Shown piece after piece: positions 18,067 through 28,762 of a stretch of 64,000 nt of DNA. The stretch is from contig JAEUNO010000018.1 in assembly GCA_016791045.1 (NCBI GenBank), positions 1 through 64,000 of the forward strand, written 5' to 3'. The stretch's first letter is position 1, and each line of letters starts with the position of its first letter. Source of the DNA: Methyloversatilis sp. (lineage in GTDB: Bacteria > Pseudomonadota > Gammaproteobacteria > Burkholderiales > Rhodocyclaceae). The position numbers and the translations under genes were made by a program. The notes beneath the pieces were generated by a model that did not search any database, was not told where the DNA came from, and saw only the letters and a list, made by a program, of their open reading frames with translations.

Positions 18067-19452
18067 ATGGATTTGCGCCGTTTTTCCCGTGGTATCGCGC
18101 TGTGCAGCGCTCTTGCGGCATGCGCGCTGGCGGCGCATCCGGTGCTTGCCAACCCGTACGAGACCACCCTTGCGAACGGCCTGCGCGTCATCGTCAAGGA
18201 AGACCGGCGGGCGCCGGTGGCGGTTCACATGGTGTGGTACCGCGTCGGGGCGATGGACGAACACGACGGCACCACCGGCGTGGCGCATGTGCTCGAACAC
18301 ATGATGTTCAAGGGCACGAAGAAGCTGAAGGCGGGCGAATTCAACGAAATCGTCGCCCGTGCCGGCGGCAGCGACAACGCCTTCACCAGCCAGGACTACA
18401 CCGCCTATTTCCAGCGCGTGCCGGCGGTCGCGCTGCCGCGCATGATCGAACTCGAAGCCGACCGCATGCGCAACGTGGTCATCACCGACGAGGAATTCGG
18501 CCGCGAACTGAAGGTGGTCATGGAAGAGCGCAGGCTGCGCACCGACGACAAGCCACAGTCGCAGCTGTACGAGCAGTTGATGGCCAGCGCCTTCACTGCG
18601 CATCCGTACCGCAGGCCCATCATCGGCTGGATGAACGACCTCGAGAACATGCGCGCGGATGACGCACGCGAGTGGTACCGGCGCTGGTACGCCCCGAACA
18701 ACGCCTACGTCGTGGTGGTGGGCGATGTCGACCACAAGAAGGTGTTCGAACAGGTCAGGAAGAACTACGGCAAGATGAAAAGTCAGCCCTTGCCGGTGCG
18801 CAAGACGACCGCCGAACCGGTGCAGACCGGTCAGCGGCGCGTCGTCGTCAAGGCACCGGCCGAGGTGCCGCAGCTGCTGATGGCGTGGAAGGCGCCGCGG
18901 CTGGCCGACGTGGAGAACGATCGCGAGCCGTATGCGCTCGATGTGCTGGCCGGCATTCTCGACGGCCACGCCGCCTCGCGCCTGTCGCGCAACTTGGTGC
19001 GCGGCAGCCAGATCGCGACCGAAATCGGCGCCTACTACGACTCGACGTCGCGTGGCGAAGCCACTTTCGTGCTCGGTGGCGCCCCGGCCAAAGGCAAGAC
19101 CGTGCAGGAGCTTGAAGCGGCGCTGCGGGCGGAAATCAAGCGTATCGCGGATGAAGGCGTGTCGGATTCGGAACTCGAACGCATCAAGACCCAGACCATC
19201 GCGTCGCAGGTCTACAAGCGCGACTCCACCTATGTGCAGGCGATGGAAATCGGCCGTCTCGAGGCGGCCGGCTACAGCTGGCGCGATGGCGATCGCATGC
19301 TCGACAAGCTGCGTACTGTCACAGCGGCCGAAGTGCAGGCCGTGGCACAGAAGTACTTCGGCGACGACACGCTGACCGTCGCGGTGCTCGACCCGCAGCC
19401 GCTCGACCCGAACGCCAAGCCGCGCGCCAAGCCCGCCGGTCTGCGTCACTGA
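18067..19452 (+). CDS. M16 family zinc peptidase, catalytic subunit
   Basis: A periplasmic pitrilysin/insulinase-family protease of 461 residues. A signal peptide covers about 1-28 (cleavage near PVLA). The inverted zinc motif HxxEH is intact in HVLEHMMFKG, with the distal glutamate in the EEFGRELKVVMEE segment about 75 residues later. The C-terminal half lacks the REKRGxAY segment that completes the active site in this family; that segment is in the next gene. The two therefore probably form a heterodimer. It is transcribed divergently from ftsY. Confidence 0.93.
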   Translation: MDLRRFSRGIALCSALAACALAAHPVLANPYETTLANGLRVIVKEDRRAPVAVHMVWYRVGAMDEHDGTTGVAHVLEHMMFKGTKKLKAGEFNEIVARAGGSDNAFTSQDYTAYFQRVPAVALPRMIELEADRMRNVVITDEEFGRELKVVMEERRLRTDDKPQSQLYEQLMASAFTAHPYRRPIIGWMNDLENMRADDAREWYRRWYAPNNAYVVVVGDVDHKKVFEQVRKNYGKMKSQPLPVRKTTAEPVQTGQRRVVVKAPAEVPQLLMAWKAPRLADVENDREPYALDVLAGILDGHAASRLSRNLVRGSQIATEIGAYYDSTSRGEATFVLGGAPAKGKTVQELEAALRAEIKRIADEGVSDSELERIKTQTIASQVYKRDSTYVQAMEIGRLEAAGYSWRDGDRMLDKLRTVTAAEVQAVAQKYFGDDTLTVAVLDPQPLDPNAKPRAKPAGLRH

Positions 19453-19484
19453 GCGTGCCCACCGATTTCAAGCAGGGGAAACGG

Positions 19485-20798
19485 ATGAACCCATCTTTCC
19501 GCAACGCGCTGACGCGCCTTGCCTTCATGTTCGTCGCGGCTGCCGCCGCACTGCCGGCCGCCGCAAACGTCGATATCCAGCACTGGGTGGCGCCCAACGG
19601 CGCCCGGGTGTACTTTGTGGAAAGTCACGTGCTGCCGATTCTGGACGTCCAGGTCGATTTCGACGCCGGTGCAGCGCGCGATCCTGCCGGCAAGAGCGGC
19701 GTCGCGTCGATGACGCAAAGCCTGCTCGACACCGGAGCCGGCGGTCTGGACGAAGACACGCTGGCCGAGCGATTCACCGATCTGGGTGCCCAACTGGGCG
19801 GCGTGGCCGACAACGATCGTGCCGGTCTGTCGCTGCGCACGCTGTCCAGTGCCCGCGAGCGCGAAGGGTCGCTCGCGCTGCTGCACACCCTGCTGACGCG
19901 GCCCGAGTTTCCGGCTGCCGTGCTGGAGCGCGAAAAGGCACGCGCCATTTCCGGTCTGCGCGAGGCGGACACCAAGCCGGATGCAATCGGCAGCAAGCGC
20001 TTCGCCCGTGCGCTTTACGGGGACCATCCGTATGGCCGCACGCCGACCATCGAATCGGTCACCGCGATCAGTCGCGATGACCTGGTGGCGCACTACCGCA
20101 CGCACTACGTCGCGCCGCGCGCGGTCGTGTCGATCGTCGGTGATGTGACGCGCGAGCAGGCGGAAGCCATCGCCCTGCAGCTGACCGGCGATCTGCCGCA
20201 GGGTGAGCCGCTTGCGCCACTTCCCGCGGTGACGCTGCCGCAGGCGAAAACCGAAAACATCGCCCACCCGGCCAACCAGAGTCACATCTTCATCGGTCAG
20301 CCCGCCTTGCAGCGCGGTGACCTTGATTTCTTTCCGCTGCAAGTCGGCAACTACATCCTCGGCGGCGGCGGTTTCGTGTCGCGGCTGACCAAGGAAGTGC
20401 GCGAAAAGCGCGGCTTTGCCTACAGCGTCTACAGCTATTTCAACCCGCAGCGCCAGCTCGGGCCCTTCCAGATCGGTCTGCAGACGGAACGCAGCCAGGC
20501 TGCCGCCGCGCTGAAGGTGGTCGATGAAACGCTGGCTGCCTTCATCGCCAAGGGGCCGACCGAAGACGAGTTGCGGGCCGCCAAACGCAATCTGGTCGAT
20601 GGCTTCTCACTGCGCCTCGACAGCAATCGCAAGCTGCTCGACAGTCTGGCCGTCATCGGCTTCTATGGCCTGCCGCTCGACTGGCTGAAGAAGTTTCCCG
20701 AGCGCGCCGAAGCGGTGACTGCTGCCCAGGTGAAGGATGCCTTCCAGCGACGCTTGTCGGCGGACAACATCGTGCGCGTGATCGTCGCGGGTGATTGA
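19485..20798 (+). CDS. M16 family peptidase-like partner subunit (no zinc motif)
   Basis: The partner of the preceding protease, 437 residues with a signal peptide (about 1-27, ending AANA-like). At the place of HxxEH it reads GVASMTQSLLD, so no zinc can be bound. The C-terminal half has VREKRGFAYSVYSYF, the Arg/Tyr segment that other M16 heterodimers use to bind substrate. The ATG at 19485 is chosen because AGGGGA lies 7 bases upstream; a GTG at 19455 is less likely. The gap to the first gene is 32 bases. Confidence 0.92.
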   Translation: MNPSFRNALTRLAFMFVAAAAALPAAANVDIQHWVAPNGARVYFVESHVLPILDVQVDFDAGAARDPAGKSGVASMTQSLLDTGAGGLDEDTLAERFTDLGAQLGGVADNDRAGLSLRTLSSAREREGSLALLHTLLTRPEFPAAVLEREKARAISGLREADTKPDAIGSKRFARALYGDHPYGRTPTIESVTAISRDDLVAHYRTHYVAPRAVVSIVGDVTREQAEAIALQLTGDLPQGEPLAPLPAVTLPQAKTENIAHPANQSHIFIGQPALQRGDLDFFPLQVGNYILGGGGFVSRLTKEVREKRGFAYSVYSYFNPQRQLGPFQIGLQTERSQAAAALKVVDETLAAFIAKGPTEDELRAAKRNLVDGFSLRLDSNRKLLDSLAVIGFYGLPLDWLKKFPERAEAVTAAQVKDAFQRRLSADNIVRVIVAGD

Positions 20799-20964
20799 CG
20801 GGCGCTCCTGACAAACCCGCCACGGACGCGCGCGGTACCGTCGGATAACTGGGGAATCAGCGAAGCCTTGCTGGCGCCTTTTGGCGACGCCAGCACGCGC
20901 ATGTGCGCGGCGGTGCCGGCACTTCTCGCGCGGTTTGGCCTCCCGGCCGCGCCCCCGCGGTTAG

Positions 20965-22261
<1,297 letters not shown>

Positions 22262-22298
22262 CCGCACCGGCTCGCCGCGCGACGATGGGCCCGTGCGG

Positions 22299-24251
22299 TC
22301 AGGCGGCGGCGTCCATCTCGCGTATCACAGCCGCCTTCAGCGCGGCATCCAGCGCAGCACGCAGCCGCGCCAGTTCCTCGATCTGCTGATTGATCGCGAC
22401 GCCGCTCTGGCGCAGTTCCTCTATCCGGTCTTCCAGCGTGTCGGTGGCTTCATGGATGCGTTTCACGCTTTCCAGACGGCGCTTCAACTGCTTCTGATGT
22501 TCGCGCACCTGATTTTCCAGCGGCGCCATGATGGCGCGCAACCAGTGCTCGACATCGCGGTTCACCACCTCCATGTGCTTGCGCACCTGCACCGCCACCG
22601 TTTCGAAAAAGCGCTGCGTCAGCTGTCGCTTTTCCGTCGTGAGCATGTTCAGCCAGGTGTTGAACTGCTGGTGGAAGGCCTTTTCAAGCCGGGTGATGTC
22701 CTTTTCGTAGCGCTGTACCGAAAACGGCACCGGTACGCCCAGCCGCAGGTCATGTTCAGCGGAAAACCGCTGGTACATCGCCTCCATCATCCGGAAGATT
22801 TCATCGACGCTGACCGCCGACTTCTGCAGGCTGCCCCGTACATCGCCGAAGAAGGCATTCATCGCATCGCGCAACTGCAGTGAAAAGTTGGCCTTTTCCA
22901 TCTGTTCTCGGGTCTGTGCCGTGCGGGTGCGCAGCGCGTCCATGCCCAGATGGGCAAAAAGAGCGTTGGTCTGCGACGAGAACACGTTGCGCGTTGCGTA
23001 GAAGCGCTCCAGGCCGCGCTCGAACTCTTCCTTCTCCGCTCGGACACGCTTCAGCATGTACTGGATGACACCGCGGTTCTTGCCGCGCAGGTCGGAGAAT
23101 TCCGCCAGCTGATCATCCAGCGCCTTCTTCTGGGCGATCAGTATGTCGTGCGTGCGGGCCAGCAGGCCGCCCGCGTCGTGTTCGACCGCCGCGCCCACGA
23201 TGTCACGCTTGGCCGGCAGCAGGTCCTCGACCAGCGCCCGCTCCAGCTGCGGCAGGCGGCTGCGGGCCAGCAGTGTGCCGTCGCGCTGGATGCGTGCCAG
23301 CAATCCCTTCTGGGCGGACACCGGGAAAACCCGGTTCTCCGGCAGGTCGAGCGTCGCCGCACAGGACGCGATCTGGCGCCCGATCTCCGCGTCGATCTGG
23401 GCTTCGGAACGCAGTCCGTCCCACAGGCTGTCCATCTTGTTGAGCACGGCCAGCCGACCTTGGCGTGAGCCGCCCGCCGCGGTGACATGTGTTTTCCACA
23501 CCGACAGATCACTTTGCGTGACGCCGGTGTCCATGCCGAGCACGAAAAGCACCGCGTGCGCCGACGGCAGCAGCGAAAGTGTCAGCTCCGGCTCCGCACC
23601 GATTGCATTCAGCCCGGGCGTGTCGAGGATGACCAGACCCTGGCGCAGCAATGGGTGCGGCATGTTGATCACCGCGTGCCGCCAGGCCGGCACATCAACC
23701 ATGCCGTTCGCGTCCGGCTGAAGGCCGTTTTCTCCGCTCAGGTCGATGTGGAATCCCAGCTGCTCGGCTTCGCCGATCGTGACCTTGCGCTGTTCGCTGA
23801 CCCGGCCGAGCACCTGCTGCATCGATGCCGCCGATGTGGTGTCGAGCGGCAGGCGGCGCCATGCGCCGGGCTGGGTTTTCAGATCGGACACCGTGGTCGT
23901 GCCGCGACGGGTTTCGATCGGCAACAGCTCGATGCAGGCCGGGCGCGCCGCGTCGTACATCAGCTCGGTCGGGCACATGGTGGTGCGCCCGGAGCTGGAC
24001 GGCAGCACGCGAGCGCCCTGGTCACCGAAGAAGATGGCATTGATCAATTCGGACTTGCCGCGTGAAAACTCGGCAACGAAGGCCACGACCAGCCGGTCGT
24101 CGCGCAGCTTGAGCAGCAACTGTTCGATGCACTGGTCGTTGTGGGCGTCGCTCAGATTGCTTTCGAAGAGCCAGCCGCGGATACGGACGATGGTCTGCTC
24201 GACGCGCGTGCGCCAGCTGCCATAGACCGATAATTCTTCCTGCATGCTCAT
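22299..24251 (-). CDS. Dynamin-family large GTPase
   Basis: A 650-residue bacterial dynamin-like protein. The P-loop is AEFSRGKSELINAIF (about 60-74), in which the first glycine of the usual motif is Ala. The G2 threonine is in GRTTMCPTE, G3 is DTPGL and G4 is NKMD. After the GTPase domain (to about 330) lies a long, strongly helical stalk with heptad-like segments (LARTHDILIAQKKALDDQ, VREHQKQLKRRLESVKR). No clear membrane-spanning helix is visible. Members remodel or protect membranes, but the role here is unknown. GGAGAG precedes the ATG at 24251. It lies 47 bases downstream of mutM and may be co-transcribed. Confidence 0.88.
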   Translation of the reverse strand: MSMQEELSVYGSWRTRVEQTIVRIRGWLFESNLSDAHNDQCIEQLLLKLRDDRLVVAFVAEFSRGKSELINAIFFGDQGARVLPSSSGRTTMCPTELMYDAARPACIELLPIETRRGTTTVSDLKTQPGAWRRLPLDTTSAASMQQVLGRVSEQRKVTIGEAEQLGFHIDLSGENGLQPDANGMVDVPAWRHAVINMPHPLLRQGLVILDTPGLNAIGAEPELTLSLLPSAHAVLFVLGMDTGVTQSDLSVWKTHVTAAGGSRQGRLAVLNKMDSLWDGLRSEAQIDAEIGRQIASCAATLDLPENRVFPVSAQKGLLARIQRDGTLLARSRLPQLERALVEDLLPAKRDIVGAAVEHDAGGLLARTHDILIAQKKALDDQLAEFSDLRGKNRGVIQYMLKRVRAEKEEFERGLERFYATRNVFSSQTNALFAHLGMDALRTRTAQTREQMEKANFSLQLRDAMNAFFGDVRGSLQKSAVSVDEIFRMMEAMYQRFSAEHDLRLGVPVPFSVQRYEKDITRLEKAFHQQFNTWLNMLTTEKRQLTQRFFETVAVQVRKHMEVVNRDVEHWLRAIMAPLENQVREHQKQLKRRLESVKRIHEATDTLEDRIEELRQSGVAINQQIEELARLRAALDAALKAAVIREMDAAA

Positions 24252-24298
24252 TGCGCTCTCCACTCAATCACTTGGCAATCTAGCACACGTGGCGCGCG

Positions 24299-25111
24299 CT
24301 ATCTCTGGCAGGCGGTGCAGAAGAAGGTCGATCGGTTGCCCAGACGACGGCTTCGGATGGCGGTTCCGCACACCCGGCAGGCCTCGCCATCCCGCCCATA
24401 GACGAAATAGCTTTGCTGGAAGTATCCCGGCTGGCCATCGGTGTGCAGAAAGTCGCGCAGCGTGCTGCCGCCGGCGGCCAGCGCGTCGCGCAGCGTCTGG
24501 CGGATTTCGTCGGCCAGCCGGGCGACCTGCGGCCCGGTCAGTCGGCAGGCCGCCTTGCCGGGCCGGATACGGGCTCGGAACAGACTTTCCGACGCATAGA
24601 TGTTGCCGACGCCGACCACGACGGCGCTGTCCATGATGGCCAGTTTGATTGCACAGCGTCGATGTGCCAGAGCGCCCGCCAGCGCTGCTGCGCTGAAATC
24701 GCTGCCCAGCGGCTCCGGTCCGAGGTGGGCCAGCAGCGAATGCAGCGCGTCCGGCCCCTCGTGCCACAGCATGGCGCCAAACCTTCGCGGGTCGCGCAGG
24801 CGCAAGGTGGCTTCGCCGAACACGATATCTATATGGTCATGCTTTTCGGCGGGCGTGCCGCTCGTCAGCACACGCAGACTGCCGGACATGCCGAGATGGA
24901 TGATCAATGTGCCGCGGTCGAGCCGCAGCAGCAGGTACTTGGCGCGCCGGTCGATGTCGCGCAGCGTCTGTCCGGGCAGGGATTCAGCGAGATGGGCGGA
25001 CACCGGCCAGCGCAATGCGCCATTGCGAATGGTGCAGGCATCGATCCGGCGGCCGGTCAGCGGGCCGGCGATGCCAAGGCGAGTGATTTCGACTTCGGGA
25101 AGTTCTGGCAT
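24299..25111 (-). CDS. mutM: MutM, formamidopyrimidine-DNA glycosylase
   Basis: Removes 8-oxoguanine and ring-opened purines from DNA and nicks the abasic site. The 270-residue protein begins MPELPEVE, with the catalytic Pro2 and Glu3. The conserved Lys is in the LGMSGSLRV region, followed by the H2TH domain (VVVGVGNIYASESLF). A C-terminal zinc finger follows, with CRVCG and FFCTAC. Length is standard. It is divergent from the TPR lipoprotein gene, with 139 bases between them. Confidence 0.96.
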   Translation of the reverse strand: MPELPEVEITRLGIAGPLTGRRIDACTIRNGALRWPVSAHLAESLPGQTLRDIDRRAKYLLLRLDRGTLIIHLGMSGSLRVLTSGTPAEKHDHIDIVFGEATLRLRDPRRFGAMLWHEGPDALHSLLAHLGPEPLGSDFSAAALAGALAHRRCAIKLAIMDSAVVVGVGNIYASESLFRARIRPGKAACRLTGPQVARLADEIRQTLRDALAAGGSTLRDFLHTDGQPGYFQQSYFVYGRDGEACRVCGTAIRSRRLGNRSTFFCTACQR

Positions 25112-25250
25112 GAAACGACAGACAGGTGCGCGACGGCCAATCGGGATTTGGAATACCATCACGCGCCGGGGGCTGCAACGATTTCCGGTCGGCGTACTCC
25201 AAGGCCTTAATCGCGCAAGCGTACTCTGAACCCACCAGGCGATTCTGCCC

Positions 25251-26981
25251 ATGACAAACCGCCCCCTGCTGCTTGCACTTGTTCTTCTGCTCGGCGGCTG
25301 CGCCCAGACCGGCGGCAAGCCGCCCGCCACGGCCGTCAGCCCCGAACAGCCTGAACCGGTGGTCGTCGCGCCGCGTGTGCCGCCGCTGCCCGACGTCGAA
25401 CTGACGCGCCAGATCACCTATCAGCTGCTGCTCGGCGAAGTTGCAGCCCAGCGCGGCGAACTGGGTCTTTCGGCGTCTGCCTACATGGATCTGGCGCAGT
25501 CGACGCGCGATCCGCGCATCGCCAAGCGCGCGGCCGAGATCGCCGCCTTCAGCCGGCAGAGCGAAGTTGCGCTGCAGGCGGCCCAGCTCTGGCTGGAACT
25601 TGATCCGGAGTCGGTGCAGGCCCGGCAGATGCTGTCCGGCCTGCTGGTCAATGCCAACCGGCCGCAGGAGCTCGAACCGCAGCTGGTCGCGCTGCTCGCG
25701 CAGGAAGGTTCGCAGATCGGCGAAAGCCTGCTCCGGCTCAACCGGGTGCTCGGCCGCCTCAGCGACAAGGCCGAAGCCATGCGCATGGTCGAGCGGCTGA
25801 CCGAGCCCTATCTCACACTGCCCGAAGCGCATTTCGCCCGCGCGCAGGCGGCGATGGTTGCGCGCGAACCCAAGCGTGCGCTCGAATCGGCCATCCGCGC
25901 CAATGAACTCCGGCCGGAATGGGAAGCCGGGCTGCTGTTGCGCGCTCAGGCCACAGCAGAATCTGACCAGCTCGCTGCGCGCAAGCTGATGGAGCAGCAC
26001 CTCAAGCGCTATCCGGATGCGCGCGAAGTCCGCATGCAGTTCGCCCGCCTGCTGGTGGCCGAACGCAACTACGTAGACGCACGCAAGCAGTTTGAAATCC
26101 TGCTCGGCGGTGCGCCGGACAATGCAGACGTGGTGTTTGCCGTCGGTGTGCTGGCGATGCAGACGCAGGACTACAAGGGCGCCCAGGGTTACTTCACCAA
26201 GCTGCTCGGCATGCGTTACCAGGACCCGAACCTGGTCAGGCTCTACCTCGCGCAGCTGGCCGAAGAACTGAAGGAGAACGACGACGCGCTCAACTGGTAC
26301 CAGCAGGTCGGTCAGGGCGACCACTACCTGGGTGCCCAGGGGCGGTACGTGCTGCTGCTCAGTCGCATGGGTCGCATAGAAGATGCGCGCGCCCACCTGC
26401 GCCAGCTGGCCGATCGGCCGGGTGGCAGCAAGTCGCGTTCGGCCATGCTCGAATTCCAGCTGTTGCGCGATGCCAACCGCGGCGAAGAAGCCGAGGCGGT
26501 GCTCGAGGCGGCGCTGGCAGCGGAGCCGGATCAGCCCGAACTGTTGTATGAAACCGCCATGCTGGCAGAACGCGACAACCGTATCGAAGTTGCCGAACAG
26601 CGGCTGCGCCGTCTGATCGAAGTGAAGCCGGACCATGCGCATGCCTACAACGCGCTCGGCTATTCGCTGGCAGAGCGCAACACCCGTCTGGACGAAGCGC
26701 AGACGCTGATTGCCAAGGGGCTGGAACTGGCGCCGGACGATCCCTTCATTCTCGACAGCATGGGCTGGGTCATGTTCCGGCGCGGTGACCTCAATGGTGC
26801 GCTGACCTATCTCGAGCGCGCGTTCTCGATCCGCCCGGACCCGGAAATCGCCGCCCATCTGGGCGAAGTGAAATGGCTGCTGGGGCAGAAGGAAGATGCG
26901 GTGAAACTGTGGCGCGCCGTGGCCGCCCAGCACCCTGACAATGCAGCGCTCGAATCGACGATCAAGCGCTTCGTTCCGTGA
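25251..26981 (+). CDS. TPR-repeat lipoprotein
   Basis: A 576-residue protein of helical tetratricopeptide-like repeats with a lipoprotein signal (LLLGGCAQTG; acylated Cys near residue 17). A Pro-rich linker follows, then repeats through the whole chain. The clearest are near the C-terminus (AYNALGYSLAERNTRLDEAQ, DSMGWVMFRRGDLNGALTYL, HLGEVKWLLGQKEDAVKLW). It probably acts as a scaffold at the outer membrane. Its stop overlaps the lolB start by one base (TGATG), so expression is coupled to lipoprotein sorting. This pairing is common in betaproteobacteria. Confidence 0.9.
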   Translation: MTNRPLLLALVLLLGGCAQTGGKPPATAVSPEQPEPVVVAPRVPPLPDVELTRQITYQLLLGEVAAQRGELGLSASAYMDLAQSTRDPRIAKRAAEIAAFSRQSEVALQAAQLWLELDPESVQARQMLSGLLVNANRPQELEPQLVALLAQEGSQIGESLLRLNRVLGRLSDKAEAMRMVERLTEPYLTLPEAHFARAQAAMVAREPKRALESAIRANELRPEWEAGLLLRAQATAESDQLAARKLMEQHLKRYPDAREVRMQFARLLVAERNYVDARKQFEILLGGAPDNADVVFAVGVLAMQTQDYKGAQGYFTKLLGMRYQDPNLVRLYLAQLAEELKENDDALNWYQQVGQGDHYLGAQGRYVLLLSRMGRIEDARAHLRQLADRPGGSKSRSAMLEFQLLRDANRGEEAEAVLEAALAAEPDQPELLYETAMLAERDNRIEVAEQRLRRLIEVKPDHAHAYNALGYSLAERNTRLDEAQTLIAKGLELAPDDPFILDSMGWVMFRRGDLNGALTYLERAFSIRPDPEIAAHLGEVKWLLGQKEDAVKLWRAVAAQHPDNAALESTIKRFVP

Positions 26982-27571
26982 TGCCCGCAGTCCGCATGGC
27001 GCTCGTTGCCGCGTGCGCAGCGACCCTTTCGGCGTGCGCAACCCGGCCGCCGGTCAGTCTCGATGAGCATGGGCTGATCCGCAGCATGGCGCGGGATGAA
27101 CGCGCCGCTGCGTTTTTCCTCAGCGGGCGTTTCGTCGTGAAGGGGCCTGATCAGTCCGCCTCCGCCAGCCTCGACTGGCAGCACGCGCAGGATCGAGACG
27201 AGCTTCAGATCAATGGTCCGCTCGGCAAGGTGCTGGCCCAGCTGACCCGGGACGCCAGCGGCGTTCGTCTGGTCGATGACGGCCAGCGCGTCACCCGCGC
27301 CGCCACGCTGGACGAACTGGCGCGCGCCGCGTTCGGGGCCGACATTCCGCTGACCGGTGCCGCCTACTGGGTTACGGGGCGGCCGGGCGGCGCATCGGTC
27401 ACATCGCGTGACGGGGCCGGTCGCATTGCCGCCCTGACGGAACGCGGCTGGCGGGTTGAGTTTGTCCGGTACGAAGACGACAGTGCGGATGCGCTGCCGC
27501 GTCTGATCGAAGCGAGTGACGGCGAACATTCATTCCGGCTGCTGATCGACGAGTGGAGTCCGGTGAAGTGA
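26981..27571 (+). CDS. lolB: LolB, outer-membrane lipoprotein insertion protein
   Basis: LolB takes lipoproteins from LolA and inserts them into the outer membrane. The 196-residue protein has a lipoprotein signal (CAATLSACATRP; acylated Cys near residue 17). The LolB fold shows FFLSGRFVVKG, LQINGPLGKVLAQL and ITxxGW-like RGWRVEFVRYE segments. The ATG at 26981 is used because the signal peptide starts there. It sits before ispE as in most betaproteobacteria. Confidence 0.92.
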   Translation: MPAVRMALVAACAATLSACATRPPVSLDEHGLIRSMARDERAAAFFLSGRFVVKGPDQSASASLDWQHAQDRDELQINGPLGKVLAQLTRDASGVRLVDDGQRVTRAATLDELARAAFGADIPLTGAAYWVTGRPGGASVTSRDGAGRIAALTERGWRVEFVRYEDDSADALPRLIEASDGEHSFRLLIDEWSPVK

Positions 27572-27581
27572 GCGCCACCCG

Positions 27582-28487
27582 ATGAGTGTTGCCGAGACCC
27601 ATGCAGTCGATTGGGGCGTCTGGCTCGATGCGCCGGCCAAGATCAACCTGTTCCTGCATGTGGTCGGTCGCCGGCCCGATGGTTACCACCTGCTGCAGAC
27701 CGCCTTCCGCTTTCTCGATTTCGGCGACCGACTGCGCTTTGCGCCGCGCAGCGATGGCGACATCCGCCGCGTCAAGCCGCTGGACGGTGTCGCCGCGGAA
27801 GATGATCTGTGCGTGCGCGCCGCGCGGCTTCTGCAGGCGGAAACCGGCTGCACCCAAGGGGCGGACATCGAACTGGACAAGCGTCTGCCGATGGGCGGCG
27901 GACTGGGCGGGGGCAGCTCGGATGCCGCCACCGTGCTGATCGCGCTGAATCACCTGTGGCGCCTTGATCTTCGACGGGAGCGTCTGCAGGCGCTCGGGCT
28001 GCAGTTGGGCGCCGATGTGCCGGTGTTCGTGTTTGGTCGGTCCGCCTTTGCCGAAGGCGTCGGTGAGCGACTTCAGCCGGTCATGCTTCCGCCGGCCGCT
28101 TACATCGTGGTGGCACCCGGCGTGTCGGTGCCGACTCCGCTTATTTTCGCCGCGCCGGAATTGACACGAAATACCGAACCTTGCAAAATAGCGGACTTTG
28201 CTGCAGCGGCTGTTGAGCACAGGCTTTTCGGACGCAACGATCTGCAGCCGGTTGCTGAGAGGCACTTTGCGGCAGTGGCCGAGGCGGTCAGTCTGGTCGG
28301 TGACGCCGCGGGCGAACGGCAGGTGCGGATGTCCGGCTCGGGTGCCTGCGTTTTTGCGCAATGCGCGACGCTCGGCGACGCCGAGAGGGTGCGGAAAACG
28401 ATATCCGTCCGCTGGCCTGAAAACTGGCAGGTGTTCGTTGCACGCGGCATTGATGTGCATCCGCTGTACGGCGCAACGGCAGAGTGA
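27582..28487 (+). CDS. ispE: IspE, 4-diphosphocytidyl-2-C-methylerythritol kinase
   Basis: ATP-dependent kinase of the MEP isoprenoid pathway. The 301-residue GHMP kinase has the substrate segment APAKINLFLHV, the phosphate-binding loop GGGLGGGSSDAA and the C-terminal motif RMSGSGACVFA. It starts 10 bases after lolB. A tRNA-Gln gene follows. Confidence 0.96.
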   Translation: MSVAETHAVDWGVWLDAPAKINLFLHVVGRRPDGYHLLQTAFRFLDFGDRLRFAPRSDGDIRRVKPLDGVAAEDDLCVRAARLLQAETGCTQGADIELDKRLPMGGGLGGGSSDAATVLIALNHLWRLDLRRERLQALGLQLGADVPVFVFGRSAFAEGVGERLQPVMLPPAAYIVVAPGVSVPTPLIFAAPELTRNTEPCKIADFAAAAVEHRLFGRNDLQPVAERHFAAVAEAVSLVGDAAGERQVRMSGSGACVFAQCATLGDAERVRKTISVRWPENWQVFVARGIDVHPLYGATAE

Positions 28488-28552
28488 ACGCGCAGTACAG
28501 GTTTCGCAGTACAGCTTTGAAGGGCGATGCCGTAAAGGCATTGCAGCAGTTT

Positions 28553-28629
28553 TGGGGAGTCGCCAAGTTGGTTAAGGCACCGGATTTTGATTCCGGCATG
28601 CGAAGGTTCGAATCCTTCCTCCTCAGCCA
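28553..28629 (+). tRNA. tRNA-Gln (anticodon TTG)
   Basis: A 77-base tRNA with CCA encoded. The acceptor stem TGGGGAG pairs with CTCCTCA (one G-T pair) and the discriminator is G. The anticodon stem CCGGA/TCCGG encloses a 7-base loop with TTG at 28587-28589. The T loop is GGTTCGAATCC. It lies between ispE and prs, the usual place in betaproteobacteria. Confidence 0.95.
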
Positions 28630-28637
28630 GATCGTAT

Positions 28638-28679
28638 CGGGCAGACTCGCAGTGAGTGCGGGTCTGCCCGAGTTGTTTT
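28638..28679 (+). terminator. Rho-independent terminator after tRNA-Gln
   Basis: CGGGCAGAC pairs with GTCTGCCCG around a 15-base loop, followed closely by TTGTTTT. Confidence 0.8.
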
Positions 28680-28762
28680 AAGGGCGTCGGCGGATTGCCG
28701 ATGCGGGCAGTGCCGGCCGGTCCGGTCTAAAGTTGAGCTTTCACCAAGTATCGCGAGGCAGC

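Noticed and set aside
24984-27041. 685-codon minus-strand open frame across mutM and the TPR gene
   Set aside because: It overlaps well-supported genes on the opposite strand and has no recognisable domain or ribosome-binding site.
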